From: Condylostoma magnum
Lineage: Eukaryota > Ciliophora > Heterotrichea > Heterotrichida > Condylostomatidae
Assembly (NCBI GenBank): GCA_920105805.1
Contig: CAKKTI010000006.1
Coordinates: 113,603-177,602, forward strand
Reading direction: 5' to 3'
DNA length: 64,000 nucleotides
Shown: positions 13,972-26,620 of the stretch, piece by piece
How positions within the stretch are numbered: the stretch's first letter is position 1
How the letters are laid out: each line of letters starts with the position of its first letter
Notes under the pieces: generated by a model
What the model saw: the letters and a program-made list of their open reading frames with translations, nothing else
What the model was told of the DNA's origin: nothing
Databases searched by the model: none
Position numbers and translations under genes: made by a program

Positions 13972-16900
13972 TTAAATTAAAGATTTAATCTCTAAACTAT
14001 TTACATTGTACTGGATTGAAAGCTCAACCAGTTGTCTAAGTGAACTGCTGTTTTCCGACTCTGATTGGCTGCTTATGCGTATTGCATATGTGTCTGATCT
14101 GTGCTCAATGCTCTGGTCCTCTGGAGTTAGGCTTATAGAGTGAGCGGACTGGGCTGCTAGACTGTGACGTCTTCTGATAAAATTGTCTCGGATTAGTTAA
14201 ATATCTTCTTCTAGTTGGCCACTGTTTACAATTTTAAGGCTTTAGAAGTGTTCGACTCCTCTAAGGTTAGATTAATTCAGCTCTGTGGTTTCAGAGTGCT
14301 CAAATTCTCGTTTGTATCTAAGAATGAATCTGTTGAAGGAAAAATCGTCAACTGACCTGCTTGGGTGTAAGTTAGAGTGAATTGTGGCCTTGGAAATTTA
14401 CCTTTTCAGCAGTTTTTGTATTAGGCTGACGATTTCTGCTATAAGGAATGCTATTGGGGAGAAAATCAGTAAAAGGATTGTGTAGTTGAGTAAGTTGTGG
14501 TAGTTGGTTAAAAATGGGATTTTGTAGAAGGGAATTGTAAAGAAAATGATCGAGGATAACAAATCGGTTGTAAGGTTTGCTATACTTTCTAGTCTAGAGC
14601 TGAACGGTTTAAAGCTTATTATGTAAAATGGACCCTGATTAGAAGTTACTAGAAGACTTATCAATCCGCATATAACTGATTAAAGGAAATCTTTATCTTG
14701 TAGGAAAATTAGAACGAACACTTAAAGAGCTCTTCTGATGAAAAATATTATATAGTGTAATTTCCCATAGATCGGTTGCTGCTTGAATGATCTGTTGATT
14801 GAGTATATTTTTGATTTGTTTTTATGGTCTAATGAAATAAGCATAAATGCTATAATTGGTAGACATATGTAGAGTATGAATAATAGGATTCCTATTATAG
14901 AATTAAGAGATTCTATCACATCATTGAATTAAAGCTGTATTAAAGTTACATTGCTTACTTATATTGTACATGCAAAAAGCACATACAGGTTAGATTCTAT
15001 AGCAAATCGGAGAATATAGGATTTCCAGCTTTACTGATATAAGTTACTAAACCTTCTTATATAAGGTATATATTTGGTAATTCTTTAGATTGGTACTATA
15101 GCCAAAATAATAAAAAATATTACAATCCAACTTCCTATATTCGATAGAATCAAAGAGGAATTATAGCCTAATCTGTGGATTTAATCATTAACCTCCTCTC
15201 CCTTGTCATCATCAATGAAATTATTAAAAGGATTAGGAGCTGGATTGTGATAGTGTATTCCATATAACACACTATAGATCAACTCGCTCACATTGAAATT
15301 AAGCATAGCTGCAAATGAGATAATTTAATAATAGTTGATTAAAACAAATACTGAAAATGTTTTAGGAACTAGCACTAAAATAAAGATAACTCCTATGAAA
15401 ATTTAGCTATAGTTTTCAGTTAAAGTTGCATAGTCTGTATTGAGTGCTGTACTATTATAAGATTTAGTCTATTTTAAACTCTCAAATTCACAATTAGTTT
15501 AAGACTATAAGTAGCATTGAATGCATAAGTACTAGTTTGCAGGGTCTTTTCCGTATCTGTACCCACAAATCTCAAAAATAAAAGGTGGCTGTTGTATAGA
15601 ATTCGGAAGATTAGGAAAATTGTCAAAACACTAACAAGCAATTTTATACCTACTTTCTTATACTGTATTTTTTAAATCTATTTTATACTAAAATGACTTG
15701 CTTTAAGACGAGTAGCATTAGTGTACATCGGAGTTTAAGCTCATTTATCCACTTAGGCCTAATAATATATTAACTGGATAAGCTCACTACTCCTTAATTT
15801 CATCTTATTAGCTCACTTCTAGTCCACTACAGCAACATTCACCTTATAATTAAGGCTACATTGATAGTTCAATTAGCGTAGAGCTTTAAGAGCTAATATA
15901 TGGAATCTTTATTCAATTATTCGTCTGTTAGTATACTTGAATGGATTTAATATCTATTAACTTTATCAGTATTAGTTCATTAATCCTTTCTTTTACTTCA
16001 TTTAAATTAGTTTATGAAATTATTTGAGCTGGGTTAAAATCATTTGTGTATAACAGTGGAGCTAAAATTAGGATTACTGAATTTTCATAGATATCATTTT
16101 AACTTAGTATTTCATCAGGAAGTTTTAAAGCATTATTTGTTTCATGCACGCAGATCTTTATTATATCTTGATTAATTTGTTCATTGAATTAGTAGTTAAG
16201 AAATTGGGACTCTAGTATATTATCAGTTTAAATAATCAATTAATATTTGTCGGAAATATTATTATCTAATGTATCCAATATAGCTATTATCTTGTACTCC
16301 TGTCCTTTCCATAGAAAGTTTGAAGTATCTATGATTACTGTATCAACAAAAGCTTGTACTACTTATACACCGTAGTAGTAGGTCTAAAAATGTTATTGCA
16401 TTAATAGTCTATTGAATTCACTGAAGTTTTCGTTATATTAGAGAGGTAATAAAGGTTTATTTATATACACTTCACCAAAGGAAAGATCTTATTCTTATGT
16501 TATAGATTGCAATTCATACTCATTATCAATATATATATTGATAGGAGCTAATAGTCATCTTATAATTCCTTAATATGTTGCATTTGCAAGCACGACTAAT
16601 TAATTATTCTCTTACTCTTAAAACCTTAGATACTGAATACTCATATTTTCACTACTAGGTAACTTATTTTAAGCCACAGTTACTCAAATCCAATAAGGCA
16701 GCTTTACTATATCAGCTGATTAAGAGGAAATTAAATTAATCTTAAAAGAATGCACATTAATACTACTTAAGACCTTAATCCTTATATACTATACGGTTTG
16801 CTTATTATTAAAAACTAGCAAATTAGCATTACTGTTACTAGGATAGAAAAAAACTCCCTCTAAGCCTTCCTCAGGTAGCTTAGCTATTATGCTTACTTAG

Positions 16901-17367
16901 CTAAACGGCTTACGGTCTAATCTTATTTCCATTGGCAGATTTACTTTATCAGAGTACTGATTAGGCATTTAGCCAACTATTATTTATGCCTAGTACTCAT
17001 TAATTTGTAGTAAAACTGGTTATGGCTCTTCATACAACTTAAGGGGCAGTTGATTAATCTGTCATGAAATTTGAATTTAATCTTCTTGAATCTTTTCTGA
17101 TACTAAAACTCTGAAATAAGCCTCAGTTTCATAGGCTTTTATTAGGAAGTCTTAATCACTTTCAAATATTATCAAATCATTGCCTAATTAGGAGATAGGA
17201 GTTACATGGATATATGTTGCCATGTTTTCATTGGGGAGGCTTATCTTTATGTCATTTGAGGAAAACCCTTTAAATCCTTGCAAAACAACTTGCTGCTATG
17301 ATGTATCTTTGTCGTTTATTAGAATTTAACTGTAGCAAGAGTTGATTATGTAACAAAGGAAAAACAT
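13972..17367 (-). CDS. Large receptor-like multipass membrane protein
   Basis: One uninterrupted frame of 1131 residues. A signal peptide is likely at MFFLCYIINSCYSQ, followed by a roughly 620-residue beta-rich ectodomain with a Cys-rich patch near its end (GECCCSG and later paired Cys in CQCFDNFP, ICGYRYG, CIQCYLQSQTNCEF). Then come about seven or eight hydrophobic segments between residues 665 and 1000, including IFIGVIFILVLVPKTFSVFV and ILLFILYICLPIIAFMLISL. The cytosolic tail is Ser/Arg-rich. The architecture resembles the large ectodomain multipass proteins common in ciliates. No named family can be assigned; a sensory or adhesion role is only a guess. Confidence 0.8.
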
Positions 17368-17645
17368 TTATGAAGTATGCCAAAATTTAGTATATTATTA
17401 GTATTATTATGTATAAAACTTTTACACCAGTTCAAGCTAATAAGTAGAACATATGGAAAAGTAATCGAGGGAAATATTTCCTAAAACATACAAAAATTAT
17501 AATAAATGTAAAATAATTGATAAAAAAACCCTCTTAAAACGTGCTTAAATGAACTAATCATTTTAACTATTCATACTTCTTGTTATCTCAATCAATTTAA
17601 TAACTTCACATAATTGCACATTTAAACCTACGATTTATTATAATA

Positions 17646-19301
17646 ATGGGTAATTGTTGTGAAAGACGACCTCTGCCTACTAGAATTGATAATTCTGGGG
17701 AAAAGGAATCAAAGCAGCAAAGCGATAAGCTTTAAAGCAAACCAGAGCGTAAAAGCGTGTTTGATTCATTAGATGATGTACCTGAACCATAAAAAAAGGA
17801 AAAGTCAATCAAATAAATAAACCAACTCAAGCGTAAGGCCTTAAGGTAAGAGTTATTTAGATAAAAAGCTTTAGCTGTGGGCAAATCAACTTCTAAAACT
17901 TACAAATATTCTGTATTAAGGAAGCTACCAATAAATAAATGGTTTTAAGTAGTTATGAACTAAAGTAATCAGGAATTCATAATGATCAAACATCACTTGC
18001 ATTCCTCCTAAAATCAAAACCTGCTAATTTTATTGGATTAGCTCAAAAGAGTAGTCATAAGTCCTTATATAACGTGAATAGTGGATTTATTTATGGATAA
18101 ACAAAACATTGCCATTATTTTACCGAATTTTAAGCTCCACTTATTATCCTACTATTGCTTATTCAGGAAAAAATAGGAGAATGATCTGAAAATTTTATTT
18201 CGCAGCATTCTGGTAGCAATTTAACATTTAAGCAAAAGAGATTTGAAACTAAAACTAATAAAACCTTCACTATTTTGATTCCAAAAGTGAAATACAGCCT
18301 AAACATTAAAATTAGTTAAAGTAGATAAAATTGTTTTAGCAGAAAATTTAGATCCTAAAACGCGTTATACTTAAAAAACATTAGAATATGCCCCACCTGA
18401 GTATTTCTAAAATATATATAGGACTGAATTTTAGGATATATGGTAGATAGGGGTTTTATTCTACAAAATAGTAACTGGTAAGTTTCCATTTAAGGAAAAT
18501 CGGTCATAATAGATAGGCTAGGTAATACAATATAATAGACTACACCGATATAAGCAATTTAATTAGTACTCTGATGATTTATGAGATTTTGTTAAGTTGT
18601 TCTTTAAAAGAAATCCTAGAAAAAGAATAACACTTGATGAAGCAATAAATCATAGTTATTTAACCACCATTTAGGTGTAATAAAACCCTCATGATGAATA
18701 AACTGTTTAGATGATAAGATAATTTCATAGGATTGTATTATTTAAAAGATTAATTTTATAATACGCCTGGCGCTTTATCCCCTAGTAAGAATTAGCTTAG
18801 CCAATACATGAGTTCAATTAAATAGGTAATTATAGATCTAGTACTATTAATACTTAGAGAGTTTTAGACTAATCAGCTTTATGAATAAATAAAAAAACTG
18901 TACCTGATTATAGAAAAGTACCACTAGAGACCTTTTTAGTCATGTACTAAGCATATTTTATTAACTAACAATAAGCAGAGGCAATATTCTAATATATAGA
19001 TACTAATTAAAAGGGGTATATAGACTCAACAGATATTCTAAGAATTAAAGACTATCTTTAAATTAATAAATCAATTGAAGAAATCTATCAAAGTATTTGA
19101 TTAACTCCAGATTATCAAATTAGTTTTAAATAATTTACATAGATATTAACAAACAAAAAAATTTCATAAATCAAGACTAGATCTTATGTTTAAAAGAAAA
19201 GTATTATTGATGAAATATAACGGGAGGTTCTTATCAATTCAATAAACATAAAGAAGTCATTTTCAAGTAACTCATTAGTTTAGTTAACTTTAGGAATTTA
19301 G
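17646..19301 (+). CDS. CDPK-like pseudokinase with EF-hand
   Basis: A 551-residue protein laid out like a calcium-dependent protein kinase. MGNCC at the N-terminus is a myristoylation/palmitoylation signal. The kinase fold occupies about residues 100-340, and the C-lobe is clear: LEYAPPEYF (APE motif), DIWQIGVLFYKIVTGKFPF, and RNPRKRITLDEAINHSYL. Catalytic parts are missing: there is no glycine-rich loop, HRD is SKRD, the catalytic-loop Asn is lost (DLKLKL in place of DLKPEN) and no DFG is found. Near residue 452 one good EF-hand loop remains (DTNQKGYIDSTD); a second is degenerate. It probably acts as a membrane-anchored Ca2+-responsive scaffold (inference). Stop TAG 19299 or TGA 19317. Confidence 0.8.
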
Positions 19302-19619
19302 TTAGTTAGTGTATATTGAAATTGTAAAACATCATTAATAGTAATATAGTGCGGACATATAATATATAATATTGCTTTCTAATTATATAATATTAGATAT
19401 ATCCTTTACATTTTATAATAATTTTTAGATGTAAAATAAAGTCAATGTAGTATTGATTGTATTATACTATATATATAAGAATAAATGACTACCAAAATCC
19501 ATAATCCATTTAGTATCAAATTTAGATCAGTATGCATATAAAAGTACTAGAAAATTACTTATTCATAGCAAGTTTTTAAAATTTGATAAAAACTACATAG
19601 CCAATTAAGCAAATTAAAT
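19302..19619. other. Intergenic spacer
   Basis: AT-rich spacer between the pseudokinase and the LRR gene, both on the + strand. It contains runs such as tatatataagaata and no convincing reading frame or RNA gene. Confidence 0.5.
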
Positions 19620-20468
19620 ATGGGATCTGGAATTCTTTGTTGTAATTCTAAAGTTGCGCATATTCTTCCAAGTGAATCTGATCAATAAAGTTATAGAAGA
19701 GTATAAGGCATTAATGTACTAACATAAAAGAACAAAAACAAAATCTAATAATAACTATAGGATGAATAAATGCATAGAAAGATTAAAAAGCTATACTAGT
19801 ATGTTTTTTAGGAAAAGCATTAGTAAATTTCTAAGATAAGATTATCAAAACTAAGTATAATTGATTAAAACTACGAGTAATTGTTATACATATTTTCGTT
19901 TTATTCCTCATACTTAAAAGATCTAGCTTTGAATTAAATTCATATGAATTAAAACATTACTGCTTAGCTGGCACAATCAATACAGTATTTTAAGAATCTA
20001 TAGTAGATATGCATAAAAGAATGCAGCTTGACTGACGATGACATCTTACCCTTTGTTGAAGCCTTGGCTAAACTACCAGAAATATAAAAAATAAATTTTT
20101 CAAATAACATGTTAGGATTAAAATTCATTTAGCTGTTATGCAACTAGTTTCTATTCCTAAAAAACTTAAAGGAAATCTATATTGATGATAATCCTATCAA
20201 GGACCAAGGCTTTAATCTTTTATTATTGCAGTGCATTTCGTAGTTATAACTAGATTTACTCTCTGCTTCGAATTGTCAGCTGTCTTTGAATAGTTATACA
20301 ACTATAAAGTTTATATTAGGAAAACATTAGCTTTCTGTTAAAGTGCTTATTTTACACCAAAACAATATTAGTCACAAAAAGTTAATGCAACTTACTCAAG
20401 AATATCCTTCTATAACTATCAAATTTTAAATATACAAAGGCTTTAATATTGTTAGCTTATCATTTTAA
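19620..20468 (+). CDS. Leucine-rich-repeat protein with lipidation-type N-terminus
   Basis: A 282-residue protein. The start MGSGILCCNS carries Gly2, Ser and a Cys pair, a plausible myristoylation/palmitoylation signal. From about residue 110 it has ribonuclease-inhibitor-like LRRs: CSLTDDDILPFVEALAKLP, INFSNNMLGLKF, LKEIYIDDNPIKDQGFNLLL and VLILHQNNISHKKL, with Leu/Asn at the expected positions. Such repeats bind proteins; no specific partner is suggested. It follows the pseudokinase, which also has an MG-Cys-Cys start. TAA at 20466 is the chosen stop; another TAA is at 20475. Confidence 0.7.
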
Positions 20469-21512
20469 AATATGTAACAAATGCATTACTTCTAAATACA
20501 TTTATAACTGAAGGCTTTTGGTATATTGAATTAGAATAATTAATTATGTGATATTCAAGCAAGTTACAATACTAGATTTGGTCAATTGGCACACACTTGA
20601 ATAAGATAAAAGTGTTAATTAAAAGTGAAGAGATTTATAATGAAGTGCTTTATTATAGTCATTGATATTTATTGCTTTGCAGAAAACATTTGTTAAAGGA
20701 TTTCTAATATTCTCTTTTAAAAGCATTTGCTAAATAAAGATAAGTAAATATTAACTCATTATCATATTGTTAATTTATAACTAAATAGAAAATAAAGTAT
20801 TACAGAAGTGTAATAATCTGTTAAAATTTATAACAAATAAAATGGGATGAACTAATTCATTTTTTCTGAATAGTGAAGTATAATCTTCTCTCTGACTGCA
20901 TATTTTATCAATACTTTGTTTATTTTAGATATTCCCTATACCTCAAAATTGATTATTATTAAAAGTAGATAAATTATCCAAAGCTGACATTAAATACTTA
21001 AATTCTGTGTTACAAATGCTTATATTAATCAAGCTTACATTACAAATGTAAAGAGTATTATTAATCTTTTGATAAAGTACTAGTTAATAACAAGCTACTA
21101 AATTGTTATTGCTTATAATATTAGAGCTCGGATACTAAAGGTGTAATTATTTCAGTAGCTTATACAAAGTGGAATATAATCGATTATATGTTCAAATGAG
21201 TATTCAAATGCGAGAAATAATCAAATTAAATTGATGAGATAATTATACATTTCATACTAATTATAGCAGTATTTTTCTGATATATGAATTTTAAAGCATT
21301 TCCCTAAAAACATAAATCAACCGAAATTTTTCCTTAAGAATAATTATATACTTTTGTATCTTTCTATTTTAGCTAAAAGAGTTAAACATCTGATCTCAAG
21401 CAATTATGAATAGTAAGCTGTTTGTTAGACTATATTTAAGATATATTCTATTTCATTTTTAAACAATCTAAATTAGTAAAATTTGAAGACAGCCTATACA
21501 GTGAATATAAAA
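20469..21512. other. AT-rich region without a clear gene
   Basis: About 1 kb of AT-rich DNA. Minus-strand readings around 20935-21190 have some LRR flavour (alternating Leu and Asn), possibly a decayed relative of the neighbouring LRR gene, but no start, stop or motif makes this firm. No RNA gene was recognised. Confidence 0.4.
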
Positions 21513-21713
21513 ATGGGATGTTCAAGTATAAAACCTAATAACACAGACTATACAATATCATCGTCAAGAAGTATTAAATTGAAGTTAACTAAGAAGTAAG
21601 TTATTCTTATGAAGATATTAGAGAATTAAAAGGATAGTTATCTACTAGATTGCATATAAGAGGTAGATCAAATTTATGAGCAATCTTGTAATAATACTAT
21701 TAATCAAAATTAA
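21513..21713 (+). CDS. Small MGCSS protein, unknown
   Basis: A short frame of about 66 residues (to a TAA TAA pair at 21711-21716; it could extend about 30 codons further). It begins MGCSSIKPNNTDYTISSSRS, a textbook myristoylation plus palmitoylation signal, then a basic segment (IKLKLTKKQ) and an acidic helix with a Cys (DCIQEVDQIYEQSC). A-rich context precedes the ATG. No family is recognised. It may be a small membrane-anchored adaptor or a chance frame. Confidence 0.4.
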
Positions 21714-22342
21714 TAATACAAATAATTCTCAGTTACATTTAAATCTCATTATGTTATCTTTAACTAATATATCGCGTTTTTATGTAACACATAAACGATA
21801 ATTTAAATTTGAGCTAAAATGATTAGAGCAAGCTGTTAAATTGGAAAGAGTTCCTATGTTAAATATATCTACTTTATTCTATAAGTGTTTTAGTTAATAG
21901 TTCTCTCAATTAAAGTTTCAATTAAATTTAAGGTATTATCAGTTTACTATAAATAGATCTTCCATAAGTATATAGACAATTGATTTAAGTTTGAAAGTAA
22001 TAATATTCAATAAAGTATATGTAAATAATCACTTCCTACTGTTAATACTACCATTAAAATGTGTATATTGATTATACTTTTAGCTTTATACTGATTTATT
22101 TTAGAATAAATTACATACAGACCAATAAATAGTTAAATTTGTATAAGAAACGTCTTATAACAGTCCTTTAATAACAAGATATTAAGTCGTACAACATGAT
22201 TTGAATTATAATTAACAATATCCTTAAATCAACATAAACAACCTAGCAACATATACTAACTCTTAGGCTTCTTATACACTTCCCTTTGCTTCTAATTTTC
22301 ACAGTCAGTTTTAATAGCTTCTTAATTTTTAATACATTTATA
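21714..22342. other. AT-rich spacer upstream of dynamin
   Basis: AT-rich sequence with no convincing reading frame on either strand and no recognised RNA gene. It presumably includes the dynamin promoter. Confidence 0.4.
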
Positions 22343-24370
22343 ATGAACGACCTAATCCCTATAATAAACAAACTACACGATACACTAAGCTAAGCTGAAA
22401 TGACAGGTACAATCTCCCTTCCTTAAATAGTAGTGGTCGGATCTCAATCATCAGGCAAAAGCAGTGTACTGGAGAGCATAGTCGGCCATGATTTTCTCCC
22501 AAGAGGCAGTGGCATAGTAACCCGTCGTCCTTTGATCCTCCAATTAGTCTACTCTCCTTAATGCGAAGATTTTGGTGAGTTTTTACACATTCCAGGTATA
22601 CAGTACGAAAACTTTGAAGAAATTAGACTTGAGATAGAAAGCTGTACAGTGGATGAAGCTGGCGGAAACAAAGGAATTTCAGCCAAACCGATCAACTTGA
22701 AAATCTACAGTGCTAATGTTCCAGATATAACGCTAGTAGATCTCCCCGGGATGACCAAAGTGCCAGTGGCCGATCAGCCTCCTGATATAGGTGAAAAGAT
22801 AAGAAACCTGGTGCTTAAGTTTATACAGCCGTAAAACTCTATCATATTAGCCGTTACTCCCGCCAATTCTGACCTGGTTAACTCAGATGCACTGCAAATT
22901 GCAAGAGAAGTAGATCCTAGCGGCACAAGAACCATTGGTGTGCTTACTAAGGTAGATATAATGGACAAAGGCACAAATGCGTTAGAGATGATTAATGGAA
23001 ACGTGTATCCTTTAAAGCTAGGATATACTGCTGTTAAGTGTAGGAGCTAGGAAGATATCAATATGCGGAAAGGAATGAGAGATGCAATGCAGGATGAAGA
23101 GGAGTTTTTTAGGACTAATTAGTCTTATGCTGCCTTTGCATAGTCTATGGGGGTTAAGGCGCTTACTAATAAGTTGAATAAGGTGTTGCTCATGCATATA
23201 AAGAATTGTATCCCTAGTTTAAGACAGTATGTACTGGATTTGCTTAATAAAAAGACTTAGGAGCTGTAGGGGTACGGAAGTCCTATAACTGATGATGAGT
23301 CTGCTAGAACGGAGTATATTTTAAGAGTTCTTTAGTAGTTTACTTATATATACAATCAGTAGCTTGAAGGTTAGATAGATTTAGATACTATCGGTGAGCT
23401 TTAAGGGGGATCTAGAATATTTTACATCTTTCATAGTATTTTTAGAACTTATATTGATTAGATTAATCCTTTGGATGAGATATCAGATCAGTAAATAAGA
23501 ACTGCTATTATTAACTCAGGGGGTATAAGAGGTCCACCCTTTGTATCAATTTAGACCTTTGAGCTATTAATAAGAGCCCAAATACAGCGCTTATTAGATC
23601 CGTCATTTCAGTGTATTTAAATGATATACGATGAATTATTGTCAATAGCTTATTCAGTTGACATGCCAGAACTTAAAAGATTTATGAATTTAAGAAATGC
23701 TGTAAATGAAAATATTGAAGAAATGCTAATAGGGTTAAGAATTCCAACGCAGGATTTGATATAAAACTTAATCTTGATCTAATAAAGCTATGTTAATATT
23801 CAGCATCCTGATTTCATTGGGCCGCATGTGGCACTATAGGAAAGCAAAATTGAGTAAGAGCAGATAAAATTGAATAGTGAATAAGCCAATTTACAAGCTC
23901 AACCGGTAATACAGGAGGTTTAGTAAAGCTCTAGTGGTATTTTAAGTTGGATTTGAAATAAAGATAGTAAAAAAACAGCAGATAACTCTAGTATTGAGTA
24001 AATTAACTAAAAATACACTAACTCAGTACTTCCAGCTCCAGGTCAGCATTTATAAGCTTCTTACTATGCAACTGAGAATGAGCAAATCAACACGATCATG
24101 ATTAAAAAGATGATTACTTCTTATTTTTAAATAATTCAAAAGGAAATTGGAGATTAAGTGCCTAAAGCTATTGTTAGTCTTATGATTGATAAAGTTAATA
24201 AAGAATTGCAGCTTTAACTAATCAGTAAATTAATTTCTAGTAAAAACAATGCTGAATTGCTCTTTGAAGATCCTACTATTGTCGAGAAGAGAAGAGACTG
24301 TGTAAGGATGATTGAAATACTAAGAGAGGCAAGCAATATACTGAATAATGTTGGAGGATTAAATTTATAG
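22343..24370 (+). CDS. Dynamin-family GTPase (Drp1/Dnm1-like)
   Basis: A 675-residue large GTPase. The G domain has the P-loop [15 protein letters not shown] (about residue 31-45), the switch region [24 protein letters not shown] (about 136) and the TKVD guanine motif (about 205). It is followed by the middle/stalk region and a C-terminal GTPase effector domain (about 590-670). A variable Ser/Gln-rich insert lies where endocytic dynamins carry a PH domain. There is no PH or proline-rich domain, as in dynamin-related proteins of mitochondrial or peroxisomal fission. At least one Trp in the insert (SWIWNKD) is TGA. TAG TAA at 24368-24373 are the candidate stops; the next in-frame TGA lies inside the following gene. 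Confidence 0.93.
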
Positions 24371-24414
24371 TAAAAATTGATTTGTTATATAATTGTTGGG
24401 CAGATCTATAGAAA

Positions 24415-24885
24415 ATGTTATAAAATACATTTTTGACTAAGGCAAAATAAAGGAATTCTTTTAAGCCTCGTATCAGAAGATAAATAACATGTATTAGCAA
24501 GGATTCCCCAAGTTTTTTTAAAATCAATTAAGTATAAGTAATAGGAAAGTATAATAGTTTTAGCCCTTTGGTAAGAAGACCATTTAGCCCGATAAAAGGC
24601 GATTAAATAAGCTTCACTGCATATTAAGACATTAAAAGTGGGAAAAGTATAAAATACAGAAACAAACTAGAGTTCTACTAATGATACGACAAAAGGTTAA
24701 AAAAACCAGGCTTTTCTAAGCCAAATATTCTATCAAAACAAACCAAAAGCTTTATACAACGACCAAATTACCAATCCCTGCACAAACTCCGCTAAATAAC
24801 CTTCAAAAAGCTCCCTTAAAAATCCATATCCCTACCTCCTCCTAAACCCTTGCATAATTCCTGCTAATCTACTTAAAATAATTAA
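24415..24885 (+). CDS. Small basic protein, unknown
   Basis: A 156-residue, very basic Ser/Pro/Lys/Arg-rich protein with motifs such as NSFSPLVRRPFSPIKGD and a Pro-rich end (LPPPKPLHN). It starts 45 nt after the dynamin TAG and its last TAA is 8 nt before the PP2A scaffold ATG. The other two frames are clearly worse. No fold is recognised; composition suggests a disordered microtubule- or nucleic-acid-binding protein, but that is inference. Confidence 0.6.
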
Positions 24886-24893
24886 AAATCACA

Positions 24894-26591
24894 ATGGCCG
24901 ACATATCTCCACTAGACCTTCTCCAATAAGAACTCCAATCAGACGAGACTTACATAAAGGTGAACGCTATCCACAGAGTGCGAACCCTAGCAACAGTAAT
25001 GGGTCCAGAGGGCACCCGTTCCTAATTAATCCCATTCCTAGGCAGTCTCACAAGCCACGACGAAGACGAGGTTCTCTTTGCCCTTGCGGAGGAGCTGGGC
25101 AATCTTTCTACATATATTGCAGGATCTCCTAGCATATTAATTCCTTTCCTAGAGTCTCTGGCGGGAATGGAAGAAACTGTAGTGAGAAACTAAGCAGTTA
25201 AATCTCTGAGACTTCTAACTGACTAGCTATCAGACAGTGATGTTTCATCATTGATGGCTACCATGGTGCTTAAACTTGCGTCTTCTGATGTATTCAGTGC
25301 CAGGGTCTCTGCTTGTGGACTTTTTTCAGCCGTGTATTCGAGGAGCGGAGGGGCCAAGGATAGGCTAAGGCAGAGGTTTTTGGAGCTGTGTAATGAGGAA
25401 AGTCCTATAGTTAGAAGAGCAGCGGCTAGTTAAATTGGAGATTTTTGCAAAATACTGGAAAAATCTATGATAGTATCTGCAGTTGTTCCTGTTTTTAGGT
25501 AATTGTGCTAGGATGAATAGGACTAGGTGAGGATTTTATGCCTGGACAGTTTGATATCAATAGCGAAGCTGTTGACTAAGGAGGATAATAGACTGCACTT
25601 AATCCCTATTATACTGTCAATGGCTGAGGATAAGTCGTGGTAAGTTAAAATGCACATTGCCAAGAAGTTTCCCATGTTAGAGGATGCCCTAGGCAGAGAT
25701 ATAGCGGAGAATTCGTTGTTGTAGAACTTCTTGCTTTTGTTGAGGGATAATGAGCTTGAAGTAAGGGCTAAGACTCTAAGGTCACTTTCTAAAATTGTTC
25801 CTAATATTTCCGTAGAGAAAATACAGTCACATATATATCCAGCCTTGCAGGCCTTGGTTTCAGACACTACGAGTAATGTTAATATAAGGATTAATGCTGC
25901 TGATGTTATGAGTGTTATAGGAAACACCATGGGAAATGAGTTTACTCTTAATAACATAATGCCATTAATAATGAACCTGCTTAACGATGAAAACCCTGAG
26001 GTAAAACTGCATGTGTTGGGAAGTATTGGATAAATCTGCCACTAGGTTGGGCCTAATTTACTAGATGGGCCCCTTATAGACACTATTGAGTCGTTAATAC
26101 AAAACTCTCCTCATTGGAGGGTTCGGGAATCTATAGTGAAACTAGCAGCTGACCTTGGTAGTAATGTTGGGTAGGAGAGATTCCAGAATAGGCTATAAGA
26201 CATATATTTCAACTTTTTAACTGACTCAATTGGAGCAGTAAGGGAAGCAGGAGTTGAGAAGTTGTCAAATTTGTTCCAATATTTCGGGGAATCCTGGATT
26301 ACTGAGCAAATGCTGCCTAAAATGGAAGATGTGTTTGTATAGGATTTGGGATATCTGCATAGAATCACTGTAATTAAGTGTATTGGATAACTCAACCTAC
26401 CCCTAGAAACTTTTAGTAGCTTGATCAATAAAGCAGTAAAGGATACAGTGCCTAATGTACGACTAGTGCTATGTAAGACAATCAAAAGCTAATGAGTGAC
26501 TAATAATAGCTTAAAGGATGCGTTTTAAAAACTAACCAATGATCCTGATGTAGATGTAAAGCATTTTGCTGAGGTGCTGCTCGGAGTATAG
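24894..26591 (+). CDS. PPP2R1A: PP2A scaffold subunit A (HEAT-repeat protein)
   Basis: A 565-residue all-helical protein matching the 15-HEAT-repeat regulatory A subunit (usually about 589 residues) that holds the catalytic and B subunits of protein phosphatase 2A. Diagnostic stretches are [59 protein letters not shown] and [18 protein letters not shown]. Gln codons in repeats are TAA/TAG (for example before VRILCLDSL). Candidate stops are TAG 26589 and TAA 26598. The next in-frame TGA is at 26625, already inside the dynactin p62 gene, so termination at TAG/TAA is the simpler reading. Confidence 0.96.
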
Positions 26592-26620
26592 TTTAGATAA
26601 TTTAGTATATTTATAATTTT

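Noticed and set aside
18476-18500. gtaagtttccatttaag as a 17-nt intron
   Set aside because: It encodes the conserved TGKFPF stretch of the kinase C-lobe; removal would break the domain and the frame.
20935-21190. Minus-strand LRR gene
   Set aside because: Only a loose Leu/Asn pattern, no start, no clean repeats; kept as a note in the region entry.
25523-26485. Minus-strand readings of 144 and 124 codons
   Set aside because: They lie wholly inside the PP2A scaffold gene, whose + strand HEAT repeats are unmistakable.
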